Shown piece by piece: positions 1 to 6,339 of a DNA stretch of 6,642 nucleotides. The stretch's first letter is position 1. The number at the start of each line of letters is the position of its first letter. The stretch is from DATFAS01 sp035254305 (lineage in GTDB: Bacteria; Bacillota; Bacilli; Aneurinibacillales; RAOX-1): positions 1-6,642 of the forward strand of contig DATFAS010000142.1 in NCBI GenBank assembly GCA_035254305.1, read 5' to 3'. Both the position numbers and the translations under genes were made by a program. The notes beneath the pieces are model-generated. The model made no database searches and was not told the origin of the DNA. It saw only the letters and a program-made list of their open reading frames with translations.

Positions 1-549
1 TATATTGGGCATACGGCTCAGAAAACACGAGAGCATATTCGCAAAGCACTTGGTGGAATTCTTTTTATTGATGAGGCCTACTCCTTAGCACGGGGTGGGG
101 AAAAGGATTTTGGTCGTGAAGCGATTGATACCTTGGTTAAGGGACTCGAGGATCACAAAAATGACTTTGTGTTGATTCTAGCTGGCTATTCCAAGGAAAT
201 GGATGAATTCTTGAATTCAAATCCCGGGCTGCCATCGAGGTTTCCTATTCAAGTAGATTTTCCTGATTATAATTTAGAGGAATTAATGCTCATTGCTGAG
301 ATGATGTTAGATGAGAGGGAGTACCAACTCTCTGCACATGCGAGACAGAAGCTTCGTAAGCATTTACAGAACCAGATGTTTCACCCACATAGGCGCTTTA
401 GTAACGCAAGGCATGTTCGAAATATAATAGAGAAATCTATTCGTTACCAAGCGGTCCGGTTAATTCAAAATCCTTCTCCTACCCGTGATGAACTGATTAG
501 TATTGGTGCAGATGATCTACAGATCGATTCGTTGGCAAAAAATTGGTAA
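1..549 (+). CDS. spoVK: Stage V sporulation protein K (SpoVK), AAA+ ATPase, 5'-truncated by the window edge
   Basis: The reading frame is open from base 1 and ends at TAA 547-549, so 182 C-terminal residues are visible. The gene starts upstream; the TTG at 133 is internal. Visible motifs (numbered from the first visible residue) are the Walker B segment GGILFIDEAYSL at 18-29 (Asp24, Glu25), the sensor-1 region VLILAGY at 57-63, and NPGLPSRF at 74-81 with the probable arginine finger Arg80. This is the CbxX/CfqX-type AAA+ signature. The B. subtilis protein is about 320 residues, so about 140 residues including Walker A lie outside the window. SpoVK is a cytoplasmic ATPase needed for normal spore maturation; its substrate is not known to me. 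The following hflX-ynbB-glnR-glnA order supports the name over other CbxX-family ATPases. Confidence 0.9.
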   Translation, partial: YIGHTAQKTREHIRKALGGILFIDEAYSLARGGEKDFGREAIDTLVKGLEDHKNDFVLILAGYSKEMDEFLNSNPGLPSRFPIQVDFPDYNLEELMLIAEMMLDEREYQLSAHARQKLRKHLQNQMFHPHRRFSNARHVRNIIEKSIRYQAVRLIQNPSPTRDELISIGADDLQIDSLAKNW

Positions 550-551
550 GT

Positions 552-590
552 AAAAGGAGCCAGAACATTAGTTTTGGCTCCTTTTCCTGA
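552..590 (+). terminator. Rho-independent terminator after spoVK
   Basis: Bases 552-566 pair with 571-585 in a 15-bp stem containing one G-U pair, closed by the tetraloop ATTA. The core is AAAAGGAGCCA against TGGCTCCTTTT, so the T-run forms the descending arm, followed by CCTGA. It begins 3 nt after the spoVK stop codon and separates spoVK from the hflX promoter. The A-run on the ascending arm means it could also act on the opposite strand. Confidence 0.88.
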
Positions 591-596
591 TTTACG

Positions 597-625
597 TTGA
601 AGTGGGAAGACTAGGACATTATAAT
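597..625 (+). promoter_or_regulatory. Sigma-A-like promoter for hflX-ynbB
   Basis: A perfect -10 hexamer TATAAT lies at 620-625, preceded at a 17-bp spacing by TTGAAG (597-602), which matches the -35 consensus at four of six positions. It sits between the spoVK terminator and hflX and would give a leader of about 38 nt. This is a sequence match only. Confidence 0.7.
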
Positions 626-669
626 TAATAAGCAATTCACTAATTGGTGGAAGAGCCGGAGGGACGTTA

Positions 670-1947
670 ATGGACGTGAATCAAACGCGAGAACGTGCGG
701 TGATCGTTGGGCTGCAGCTAAATCAGATGAAGGATGATTTCTTCTATTCTTCTTTAAAGGAGTTAGAAAATCTGGCAGATACAGCTGGTGCAGACGTAGT
801 GGCTACGTTGACCCAAAAGCGACAACGAGCAGATACCGTTACATATATAGGGAAAGGAAAAGTAGAAGAGTTAAAGGCTGCCATCGAGGAGCTTAATCCA
901 GACCTTATTCTCTTCGATGGGGAACTTTCTCCCATCCAACAGAGGAACCTTGAAAATATTCTAGATATAAAAATCATTGATCGAACTACATTAATTCTCG
1001 ACATTTTTGCTATGCGGGCAAGAAGTAGAGAAGGAATTCTACAGGTAGAATTGGCCCGCCTCCAATACAAGCTCCCAAGACTGACTGGAAAAGGTCAAGA
1101 ACTTAGTCGTCAAGGTGGGGGGATTGGTTCTAGAGGAGCAGGAGAACAAAAACTTGAGTTAGATCGAAGACATATTCGACGTAGAATCGAAGAAATTCAA
1201 AACCATCTTAAAGAGGTAAAACGGACAAGGGAACTTCATAGAAAGCAACGTGAAAAAACAGGTATCCCTAGCGTGTCACTTGTTGGGTACACGAATGCAG
1301 GGAAATCAACTCTTTTCAATGCTTTATTTAAACAACTTAATAATGAGACCGAGGAACAGGTAGAAGCGGAGAATAAGCTGTTTAAAACATTAGATACCAC
1401 TACGAGAAAAATGATTCTTCCGAATGGCTGGGAGTTCTTGTTAACCGATACAGTAGGATTTATCCAAAACCTCCCTCATAAGCTAGTGGATGCTTTCCGT
1501 AGTACTTTAGAAGAGGCACTACATTCGGACTTACTATTGCATGTTATTGATTCTTCAAGTGATGATTGTGATGAACAAATGAGAACGGTCGAAAAGGTCT
1601 TAAAGGATTTAGGGGTGCTTGAGCAACCGGTCCTCAAGGTCTATAACAAGTCGGACTTGCTTCCTTCTGTACCAACATTGGAACGTGAGGCTGTTTTTGC
1701 TTCAGGGGTATCAGGATATGGGGTCGATTCATTAGTTAGCCGATTGGAGTCAGAGCTTTTTTCCCATTCCAAAACCTATCATTTTTTTCTTCCTTATCAA
1801 CAAGCGGGTATCATGTCTAAGTTTCATCGGGTAGGAGAGGTCCTTGAAACCGAGGAGCAAGAGGATGGGTGGAAACTATCTGTTCGACTTACGGATGAGG
1901 ATTATGGACGTATGCGACAAGAAGTTGAAGAATATGTGATTCAATAA
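670..1947 (+). CDS. hflX: GTPase HflX (YnbA), ribosome-associated
   Basis: This 425-residue protein matches the usual HflX length. The ATG at 670 follows the Shine-Dalgarno GGAGGG (658-663) with 6 nt spacing. Residues 1-180 form the HflX-specific N-terminal domain: ADVVATLTQKR and YIGKGKVEEL near 38-70, then the glycine-rich GGGIGSRGAGEQ and LELDRRHIRRR before a basic helical linker. The G domain shows G1 GYTNAGKS at 206-213, G2 around LDTTTRK, G3 DTVG at 260-263 and G4 NKSD at 326-329; G5 reads SGVSG near 345-349 where SA is more usual. The C-terminal domain carries QAGIMSKFH. HflX binds the 50S subunit and in characterised species splits or rescues stalled ribosomes, especially after heat or antibiotic stress. 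It is probably co-transcribed with the gene that follows. The loop between G1 and G2 is longer than in E. coli HflX. Confidence 0.95.
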   Translation: MDVNQTRERAVIVGLQLNQMKDDFFYSSLKELENLADTAGADVVATLTQKRQRADTVTYIGKGKVEELKAAIEELNPDLILFDGELSPIQQRNLENILDIKIIDRTTLILDIFAMRARSREGILQVELARLQYKLPRLTGKGQELSRQGGGIGSRGAGEQKLELDRRHIRRRIEEIQNHLKEVKRTRELHRKQREKTGIPSVSLVGYTNAGKSTLFNALFKQLNNETEEQVEAENKLFKTLDTTTRKMILPNGWEFLLTDTVGFIQNLPHKLVDAFRSTLEEALHSDLLLHVIDSSSDDCDEQMRTVEKVLKDLGVLEQPVLKVYNKSDLLPSVPTLEREAVFASGVSGYGVDSLVSRLESELFSHSKTYHFFLPYQQAGIMSKFHRVGEVLETEEQEDGWKLSVRLTDEDYGRMRQEVEEYVIQ

Positions 1948-1972
1948 TTATTTATTGAAGGAGTTTTCTACT

Positions 1973-3241
1973 ATGTATAGTATGTTAAAACACGGTGAAA
2001 TCTTTAAACCGTATGTGCAAAAGATTGAAGCAATGATTGACCAGAGGTTAAAAGCCATAAACGAAATGGCCGACTATAATCAGTTTAAAGTATTGCGTGC
2101 TTTTCAAGAGGCAGGTGTAAGTGATTATCATTTTACCCCTTCGACTGGGTACGGCTATGATGATGTCGGAAGAAGTACGCTAGAGAGTGTATATGCAACT
2201 GTATTTGGGGGAGAAGATGCACTTGTTCGTCCCCAAATCGTGTCTGGGACACATGCTATTTCTATTTGTTTATTCGGCCTCCTACGCCCTGGTGATGAGC
2301 TTATCTATATAACAGGTTCACCCTATGACACGCTTGAGGAAGTGATTGGGGTTCGGGGTTCAGGTCAAGGATCATTAAAGGACTATCAGATTGAATATCA
2401 GGCGATTGCCCTTACTCAGGATGGGGAAGTAGATTTCGAAGCTATATCTCTTGCGATTTCCGCAAAAACAAAAGTGATTGGAATTCAACGTTCTCGTGGT
2501 TATGCCGATCGACCATCCTTTACGATTTCACAATTAGAAGAAATGATTCGATATGTAAAAGAGATTAAGCCTGACGTATATGTTTTTGTAGATAATTGTT
2601 ATGGGGAATTTACGGAGGCAAAGGAACCGTTGCAGGTTGGAGCCGATATTATGGCTGGGTCCCTTATTAAAAATCCGGGTGGAGGAATTACGAAGACTGG
2701 GGGATATATTGTTGGGCGCAAGGAACTTGTCCAATTAGCCTCTTATCGTATGGCAGCCCCTGGGATTGGGGCCGAAGGTGGTGCCTCTCTATATTCTTTA
2801 CTCGAGATGTTTCAAGGCTTTTTCCTAGCTCCCCATGTGGTTGGTGAGGCATTAAAAGGTGCAACCTTCACAGCAGCTCTCCTTGGGGAACTTGGGTTTC
2901 GAACTAATCCATTATGGAATGATCACCGAACAGATCTCATTCAATCGGTAGAATTCGGTACCGCTGATCGCTTGATTGCTTTCTGTCAAGGGATCCAAAA
3001 AGCCTCACCTGTTGATTCACGTGTTGTTCCAGAGCCTAGTGATATGCCAGGTTATGCCGATCAGGTGATTATGGCGGCGGGAACTTTCATCCAAGGAGCA
3101 AGCATTGAACTGACAGCAGATGGTCCACTTCGAGAACCATATCTCGGATTTGTTCAGGGAGGCTTAACCTTCTCACATGTAAAGGTAGGAATCCTTACGG
3201 CTCTTGATCATTTGGTGGAAAAAGGGTTGCTTCGCCTCTAG
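1973..3241 (+). CDS. ynbB: YnbB, PLP-fold protein of the methionine gamma-lyase / 'aluminium resistance' family
   Basis: I place the start at ATG 1973, 9 nt after the Shine-Dalgarno AAGGAG (1958-1963). An in-frame TTG at 1955 lies upstream of that site and would lack its own ribosome binding site. The product is 422 residues, close to my recollection of about 420 for B. subtilis YnbB. It has a fold-type I PLP enzyme layout. Asp207 in VFVDNCYGEF is the likely pyridine-nitrogen partner, and Lys233 in AGSLIKNPGGG is the likely Schiff-base lysine. A glycine-rich segment, GIGAEGGASLYSLLEMF, follows. Annotations vary between 'methionine gamma-lyase family' and 'aluminium resistance protein'; the true substrate is not established as far as I know, so I assign no reaction. 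It lies 25 nt after hflX with no terminator between, so an operon is likely. Linkage to glnR is conserved synteny. Confidence 0.9.
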   Translation: MYSMLKHGEIFKPYVQKIEAMIDQRLKAINEMADYNQFKVLRAFQEAGVSDYHFTPSTGYGYDDVGRSTLESVYATVFGGEDALVRPQIVSGTHAISICLFGLLRPGDELIYITGSPYDTLEEVIGVRGSGQGSLKDYQIEYQAIALTQDGEVDFEAISLAISAKTKVIGIQRSRGYADRPSFTISQLEEMIRYVKEIKPDVYVFVDNCYGEFTEAKEPLQVGADIMAGSLIKNPGGGITKTGGYIVGRKELVQLASYRMAAPGIGAEGGASLYSLLEMFQGFFLAPHVVGEALKGATFTAALLGELGFRTNPLWNDHRTDLIQSVEFGTADRLIAFCQGIQKASPVDSRVVPEPSDMPGYADQVIMAAGTFIQGASIELTADGPLREPYLGFVQGGLTFSHVKVGILTALDHLVEKGLLRL

Positions 3242-3265
3242 AAGCTTCCTTCCTCCACCATTCTT

Positions 3266-3292
3266 AGAAGAGATTAGCTTTTCTTATTTTTT
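3266..3292 (+). terminator. Probable weak intrinsic terminator after ynbB
   Basis: AGAAGAG (3266-3272) pairs with CTTTTCT (3278-3284) in 7 bp with one G-U, around a 5-nt loop, and TATTTTTT follows directly (3285-3292). The stem is short and has only three G-C pairs, so termination may be partial and some hflX-ynbB transcripts could read into glnR. Confidence 0.5.
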
Positions 3293-3308
3293 GTTAGATA
3301 ATTTAACA
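3292..3308 (+). promoter_or_regulatory. GlnR operator (exact TGTNA-N7-TNACA)
   Basis: The 17-bp site is TGTTA-GATAATT-TAACA, a perfect palindrome in its two 5-bp arms. It matches all eight fixed positions of the GlnR/TnrA consensus. It ends 4 bp before the -35 hexamer of the glnR promoter, the location expected for autorepression of glnRA in Bacillus. TnrA, if the organism has it, recognises the same consensus. Confidence 0.85.
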
Positions 3309-3312
3309 CTTC

Positions 3313-3342
3313 TTGACAATAAACATTCGTATTCTTTACAAT
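3313..3342 (+). promoter_or_regulatory. Sigma-A promoter of the glnRA operon
   Basis: A perfect -35 TTGACA (3313-3318) is followed at 18 bp by TACAAT (3337-3342), five of six against TATAAT. Transcription should begin near 3349, giving a leader of about 34 nt before the glnR GTG at 3383. The promoter lies immediately downstream of the GlnR operator. Confidence 0.82.
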
Positions 3343-3382
3343 TAAAATGAGGAAAAATCATCAAGATCAAGGGGTGTATTTC

Positions 3383-3790
3383 GTGGGCGATGATATTCGT
3401 CGTAATATGGCCCTGTTCCCGATTGGGATTGTAATGAAGCTAACTGACCTTACAGCGAGGCAGATCCGCTATTATGAATCTCATGGCCTAATTCATCCGG
3501 CCAGAACGGAAGGTAACCAGCGCCTTTTTTCATTTAATGATGTAGATCGACTACTGGATATTAAAGCTTTTATAGAAAAAGGTGTAAATATTGCTGGTAT
3601 TAAGCAAATGCTAAGAGTAGAAACACCACAAGAAGTGAAGGAAGTAACCGTGATTACGGAGAAGTCAGAAGAGAAGCGTAAGGAAATGTCGGATGCTGAA
3701 TTGAGACAGTTACTTAAACAACAATTATTAGTTAACCGACCTGGTAATACTCCGTTAATTAGGGGAGAGTTATCACGATTCTTCCATTAA
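3383..3790 (+). CDS. glnR: GlnR, MerR-family repressor of glutamine synthetase
   Basis: The start is GTG 3383, preceded by AAGGGG (3369-3374) at 8 nt spacing. It gives 135 residues, the length I recall for B. subtilis GlnR, beginning with the family-typical GDDIRRNMALFPIG. An ATG at 3347 in the same frame would add 12 residues but has no ribosome binding site and sits at the expected transcription start. The MerR-type winged-helix domain covers about residues 10-78: LTARQIRYYE is the recognition helix region and EGNQRLFS the wing. The rest is a charged linker (about 80-105) and a C-terminal segment ending GELSRFFH. In Bacillus this tail is autoinhibitory and is relieved by feedback-inhibited glutamine synthetase. 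GlnR then represses glnRA and other nitrogen genes when nitrogen is plentiful. The gene lies 46 nt upstream of glnA in one operon. Confidence 0.95.
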   Translation: MGDDIRRNMALFPIGIVMKLTDLTARQIRYYESHGLIHPARTEGNQRLFSFNDVDRLLDIKAFIEKGVNIAGIKQMLRVETPQEVKEVTVITEKSEEKRKEMSDAELRQLLKQQLLVNRPGNTPLIRGELSRFFH

Positions 3791-3822
3791 TTAAAATAGA
3801 AAGAAACATCTGCTATGCAGAC

Positions 3823-3830
3823 AAGGAGGT
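3823..3830 (+). promoter_or_regulatory. Strong glnA ribosome binding site with two overlapping small hairpins
   Basis: AAGGAGGT is close to the full anti-16S complement and sits 6 nt before the ATG at 3837. Just upstream TCTGC (3809-3813) and GCAGA (3817-3821) can form a 5-bp hairpin. Alternatively AGAC (3819-3822) and GTCT (3829-3832) would place most of the site in a loop. The two pairings overlap and exclude each other. Both are short, so a regulatory role is only a possibility. Confidence 0.75.
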
Positions 3831-3836
3831 CTAACG

Positions 3837-5177
3837 ATGGCTATTAATTATTCAAAAGAGGATATTCTACGACTTGCAAAAGAAGAAAATGTCAAGTATG
3901 TTCGTCTACAGTTTACAGACCTACTCGGAATGATTAAGAATGTTGAAATTCCTGTAAGCCAACTAGAAAAAGCCCTTGATAACAAGATGATGTTCGATGG
4001 ATCTTCAATTGAAGGTTTTGTCCGAATTGAAGAGTCTGATATGTATCTTTATCCTGATTACAATACATGGATGGTATTCCCATGGGGAAGTGAATATGGA
4101 AAAGTAGCCATGCTTATCTGTGATATCTATCTATCTGATGGAGTTACACCTTTCCATGGTGACCCACGTGGCATTCTGAAGCGTGTTCTAGGTGAGGCTA
4201 AGGCTCTTGGTTATTCTGCGATGAACGTAGGACCTGAACCCGAATTCTTCCTCTTTAAATTAGATGAAAAAGGTGAGCCTTCTCTTGATCTGAACGACAA
4301 GGGTGGATACTTCGACTTTGCACCACTAGATTTAGGGGAAAATTGCCGACGCGATATTGTATTAACACTTGAGAAGATGGGCTTTGAAATTGAGGCGTCA
4401 CACCATGAGGTAGCTCCTGGTCAACATGAGATTGACTTTAAATATGCAGATGCTGTAAAGGCTGCTGACCAAATTCAAATTTTTAAGCTTGTTGTTAAAA
4501 CAGTAGCACGTCAGCATGGTCTACACGCTACCTTTATGCCGAAGCCACTATTTGGTATTAATGGATCTGGAATGCATTGCCATCAATCCTTATTTAAAGG
4601 AAAAGAAAATGCATTCTACGATGAGAGTGATGAGCTTGGCTTAAGCCAAATAGCAAAACATTACCTTGCAGGCATTTTGAAGCATGCTTCTGGGTTCTCA
4701 GCGATTACGAATCCATTAGTTAATTCCTATAAGCGCTTGGTTCCTGGCTATGAGGCGCCATGTTATGTCGCTTGGTCTGCGAAGAATCGCAGCCCACTAG
4801 TTCGGATTCCTGCCTCTCGTGGATTAAGCACCAGAATTGAAGTGCGTAATCCTGACCCTGCGGCAAACCCTTATCTTGCTTTAGCTGTTATGCTTGCAGC
4901 GGGGCTTGATGGAATTAAGAATGAAATTGAATGCCCACCAGCTACAGATCGTAATATTTATGTGATGAATGAGGCTGAAAGAGAAGAAGCAGGAATTGGT
5001 ACGTTACCTGCCACTCTTAAAGAATCAATCGAGCTATTGAAAGAAAACCCTGTTATGATTCGCGCACTTGGTGAACACGCATTAATTCACTTTATTGAAG
5101 CAAAGGAAATTGAGTGGGACATGTTCCGATTGCAGATTCATGCTTGGGAACGTGATCAGTATATGACGAATTACTAA
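3837..5177 (+). CDS. glnA: Glutamine synthetase type I (GSI-alpha)
   Basis: This cytoplasmic enzyme makes glutamine from glutamate, ammonia and ATP and normally assembles as a dodecamer. It has 446 residues against about 444 in B. subtilis, with two single-residue insertions by my alignment from memory. The N-terminal beta-grasp domain carries MMFDGSSIEGFVRIEESD. Metal and substrate ligands are in place: Glu134 and Glu136 (GPEPEFF), Glu191 (SHHEVAPGQ), Glu198, His247 (NGSGMHCHQ) and Glu335 (TRIEVR). Arg63 corresponds to B. subtilis Arg62 and Glu306 (GYEAP) to Glu304, residues tied to glutamine feedback inhibition. This supports the alpha subtype, regulated by feedback and by GlnR/TnrA binding rather than adenylylation. 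It is the second gene of the glnRA operon and ends at a terminator. Confidence 0.98.
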   Translation: MAINYSKEDILRLAKEENVKYVRLQFTDLLGMIKNVEIPVSQLEKALDNKMMFDGSSIEGFVRIEESDMYLYPDYNTWMVFPWGSEYGKVAMLICDIYLSDGVTPFHGDPRGILKRVLGEAKALGYSAMNVGPEPEFFLFKLDEKGEPSLDLNDKGGYFDFAPLDLGENCRRDIVLTLEKMGFEIEASHHEVAPGQHEIDFKYADAVKAADQIQIFKLVVKTVARQHGLHATFMPKPLFGINGSGMHCHQSLFKGKENAFYDESDELGLSQIAKHYLAGILKHASGFSAITNPLVNSYKRLVPGYEAPCYVAWSAKNRSPLVRIPASRGLSTRIEVRNPDPAANPYLALAVMLAAGLDGIKNEIECPPATDRNIYVMNEAEREEAGIGTLPATLKESIELLKENPVMIRALGEHALIHFIEAKEIEWDMFRLQIHAWERDQYMTNY

Positions 5178-5184
5178 TAAGTCC

Positions 5185-5223
5185 AATCCCTTAGTGCTCT
5201 AAGCATTGAGGGATTTATCTTTT
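5185..5223 (+). terminator. Rho-independent terminator of the glnRA operon
   Basis: Bases 5185-5197 (AATCCCTTAGTGC) pair with 5203-5215 (GCATTGAGGGATT) in a 13-bp stem with two G-U pairs and a 5-nt loop. The T-rich stretch ATTTATCTTTT overlaps the end of the stem. The hairpin starts 7 nt after the glnA stop codon. Confidence 0.87.
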
Positions 5224-5297
5224 GGTTGGCAAACCTAATTGTGGGCATAAGTGTAAGGATTTATTTTGTTACTATCGTGACTTAAGTTTTTCCTGAA

Positions 5298-5314
5298 TGT
5301 ATTTCATATTAACA
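5298..5314 (+). promoter_or_regulatory. Near-consensus GlnR/TnrA-type box upstream of the secreted-protein gene
   Basis: TGTAT-TTCATAT-TAACA matches seven of the eight fixed positions of TGTNA-N7-TNACA; only the fifth base differs (T for A). It lies in the spacer between a weak promoter-like pair, CTGAAT (5293-5298) and AATAAT (5316-5321), and about 85 nt before the ATG at 5399. The promoter match is poor, so site and promoter are both tentative. Confidence 0.35.
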
Positions 5315-5398
5315 AAATAATTATTTGAAGCAGGATTTCCACAAGGAAAAAGGAATTTATTCTTGGAAAAGGTTAGTTTTGAGTGGGGGATTTAGAGA

Positions 5399-6292
5399 AT
5401 GAAGAAAACCATAGTAATGGGAGTGTTAGGTTTCTCCTTATTCAGTTTGAGTGGATATGCGGCTGCCGATCAGGTTCATGTGCAGGTGAATGGTAAAAAC
5501 GTGACATTTGAAGATGTTCAACCATACATCGATAACGATCGTACGATGGTTCTAGATCATTTTGTAGCTGAAGAATTAGGTGCTCAAGTTGGGTGGGATC
5601 AAGCGAATAAACGGGTATCGATTCATTATAAAAACAATGTAATCCAACTAGTAGCAGGTCAAGCCACTGCAACCGTGGATGGAAAAGTGGTTACCTTCGA
5701 TGCACCAGCTCAGGTAAAGGATGATCATACGTTGGTTCCACTGCGCTTTATCAGTGAAAACATGGGTGCAAAAGTAGCTTGGGATCAAAAGCTTTATCTT
5801 GCTATGATTAACACAGACGGTTCAACGCCTATACCTGCTCCACTTCCAAATGATCAAGAATCTTCGAACACTACGCCTCAAGTTGGTGTGAATGGTGTAA
5901 CTGAAGTAATCGGGAATGTGGGGATTGTTTCCGATGCGAAATCTGTAGATTCAACAGCTACTGTGGTGAATAAGCCTGAGGAATCTGCTAAAGCGTTACC
6001 TGTAGTTCAAGCATTTGGAAAAACTGTGGAACGAAACGGAACTAAGCTGAGTATGAAGGGAGTTGAGGTGCCAAGCGGCTATCGTAGTGAAGTACGAGCC
6101 TTCTGGTTGGATGATAGTGGGAAAGTTACAAGTACCATTATAACTGTTTTAGCTGCAGGTCAGCCATTCAGTGTGGATACACAAGGGAAAAATATGAAAT
6201 TAAATTTTTCTGTTGTTGCTTCAGATGCGTCCCTCGCTAATGGTCTTACGCTGTATACTAAAGATATGCGTGGTTACTACCGAACACGTTAG
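5399..6292 (+). CDS. Secreted protein with copper amine oxidase N-terminal-like (stalk) domain
   Basis: The ATG at 5399 follows GGGGGA (5385-5390) by 8 nt and gives 297 residues. Residues 1-23 form a Sec signal peptide: KK, a hydrophobic core, then AAA with likely cleavage before Asp24. No lipobox cysteine or C-terminal anchor is visible. Residues about 26-135 resemble the copper amine oxidase N-terminal domain family (PF07833), with two related halves. The first, DRTMVLDHFVAEELGAQVGW at 47-66, diverges from the usual GRTLVPLRFIAE pattern; the second, HTLVPLRFISENMGAKVAWD at 110-129, is canonical. A Ser/Thr/Pro/Val-rich linker (about 138-198) leads to an unrecognised C-terminal part of about 95 residues ending in GYYRTR. 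The domain occurs widely in secreted cell-envelope proteins of spore formers and does not imply amine oxidase activity; no catalytic domain is present. Function unknown. It lies 221 nt after glnA, behind a terminator, so it is its own transcription unit. Confidence 0.85.
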   Translation: MKKTIVMGVLGFSLFSLSGYAAADQVHVQVNGKNVTFEDVQPYIDNDRTMVLDHFVAEELGAQVGWDQANKRVSIHYKNNVIQLVAGQATATVDGKVVTFDAPAQVKDDHTLVPLRFISENMGAKVAWDQKLYLAMINTDGSTPIPAPLPNDQESSNTTPQVGVNGVTEVIGNVGIVSDAKSVDSTATVVNKPEESAKALPVVQAFGKTVERNGTKLSMKGVEVPSGYRSEVRAFWLDDSGKVTSTIITVLAAGQPFSVDTQGKNMKLNFSVVASDASLANGLTLYTKDMRGYYRTR

Positions 6293-6303
6293 ATTTATAA
6301 TAA

Positions 6304-6339
6304 GATAAAAACCGTTTCGTTTATGAAACGGTTTTTATC
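6304..6339 (+). terminator. Strong, possibly bidirectional terminator after the secreted-protein gene
   Basis: GATAAAAACCGTTTC (6304-6318) is a perfect 15-bp inverted repeat with GAAACGGTTTTTATC (6325-6339) around a 6-nt loop. The TTTTTAT arm gives the T-run on the + strand and the ATAAAAA arm gives one on the - strand. It starts 11 nt after the stop codon. Confidence 0.9.

Noticed and set aside
744..1070. Open frame of 108 codons on the - strand
   Set aside because: It lies entirely inside hflX, whose protein is clearly recognised, and its translation resembles no family I know.
1955..1972. TTG 1955 as the ynbB start
   Set aside because: The Shine-Dalgarno AAGGAG at 1958-1963 lies downstream of it and fits the ATG at 1973.
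2534..2734. Open frame of 66 codons on the - strand
   Set aside because: It lies inside ynbB, opposite the conserved PLP-site region, with no support of its own.
5266..5353. Other promoter-like pairs before the secreted-protein gene (TTGTTA, TTGAAG)
   Set aside because: None has an acceptable -10 at 16-18 bp spacing.
5442..5672. Open frame of 76 codons on the - strand
   Set aside because: It is antisense to the signal peptide and first domain half of the secreted protein, with no recognisable product.
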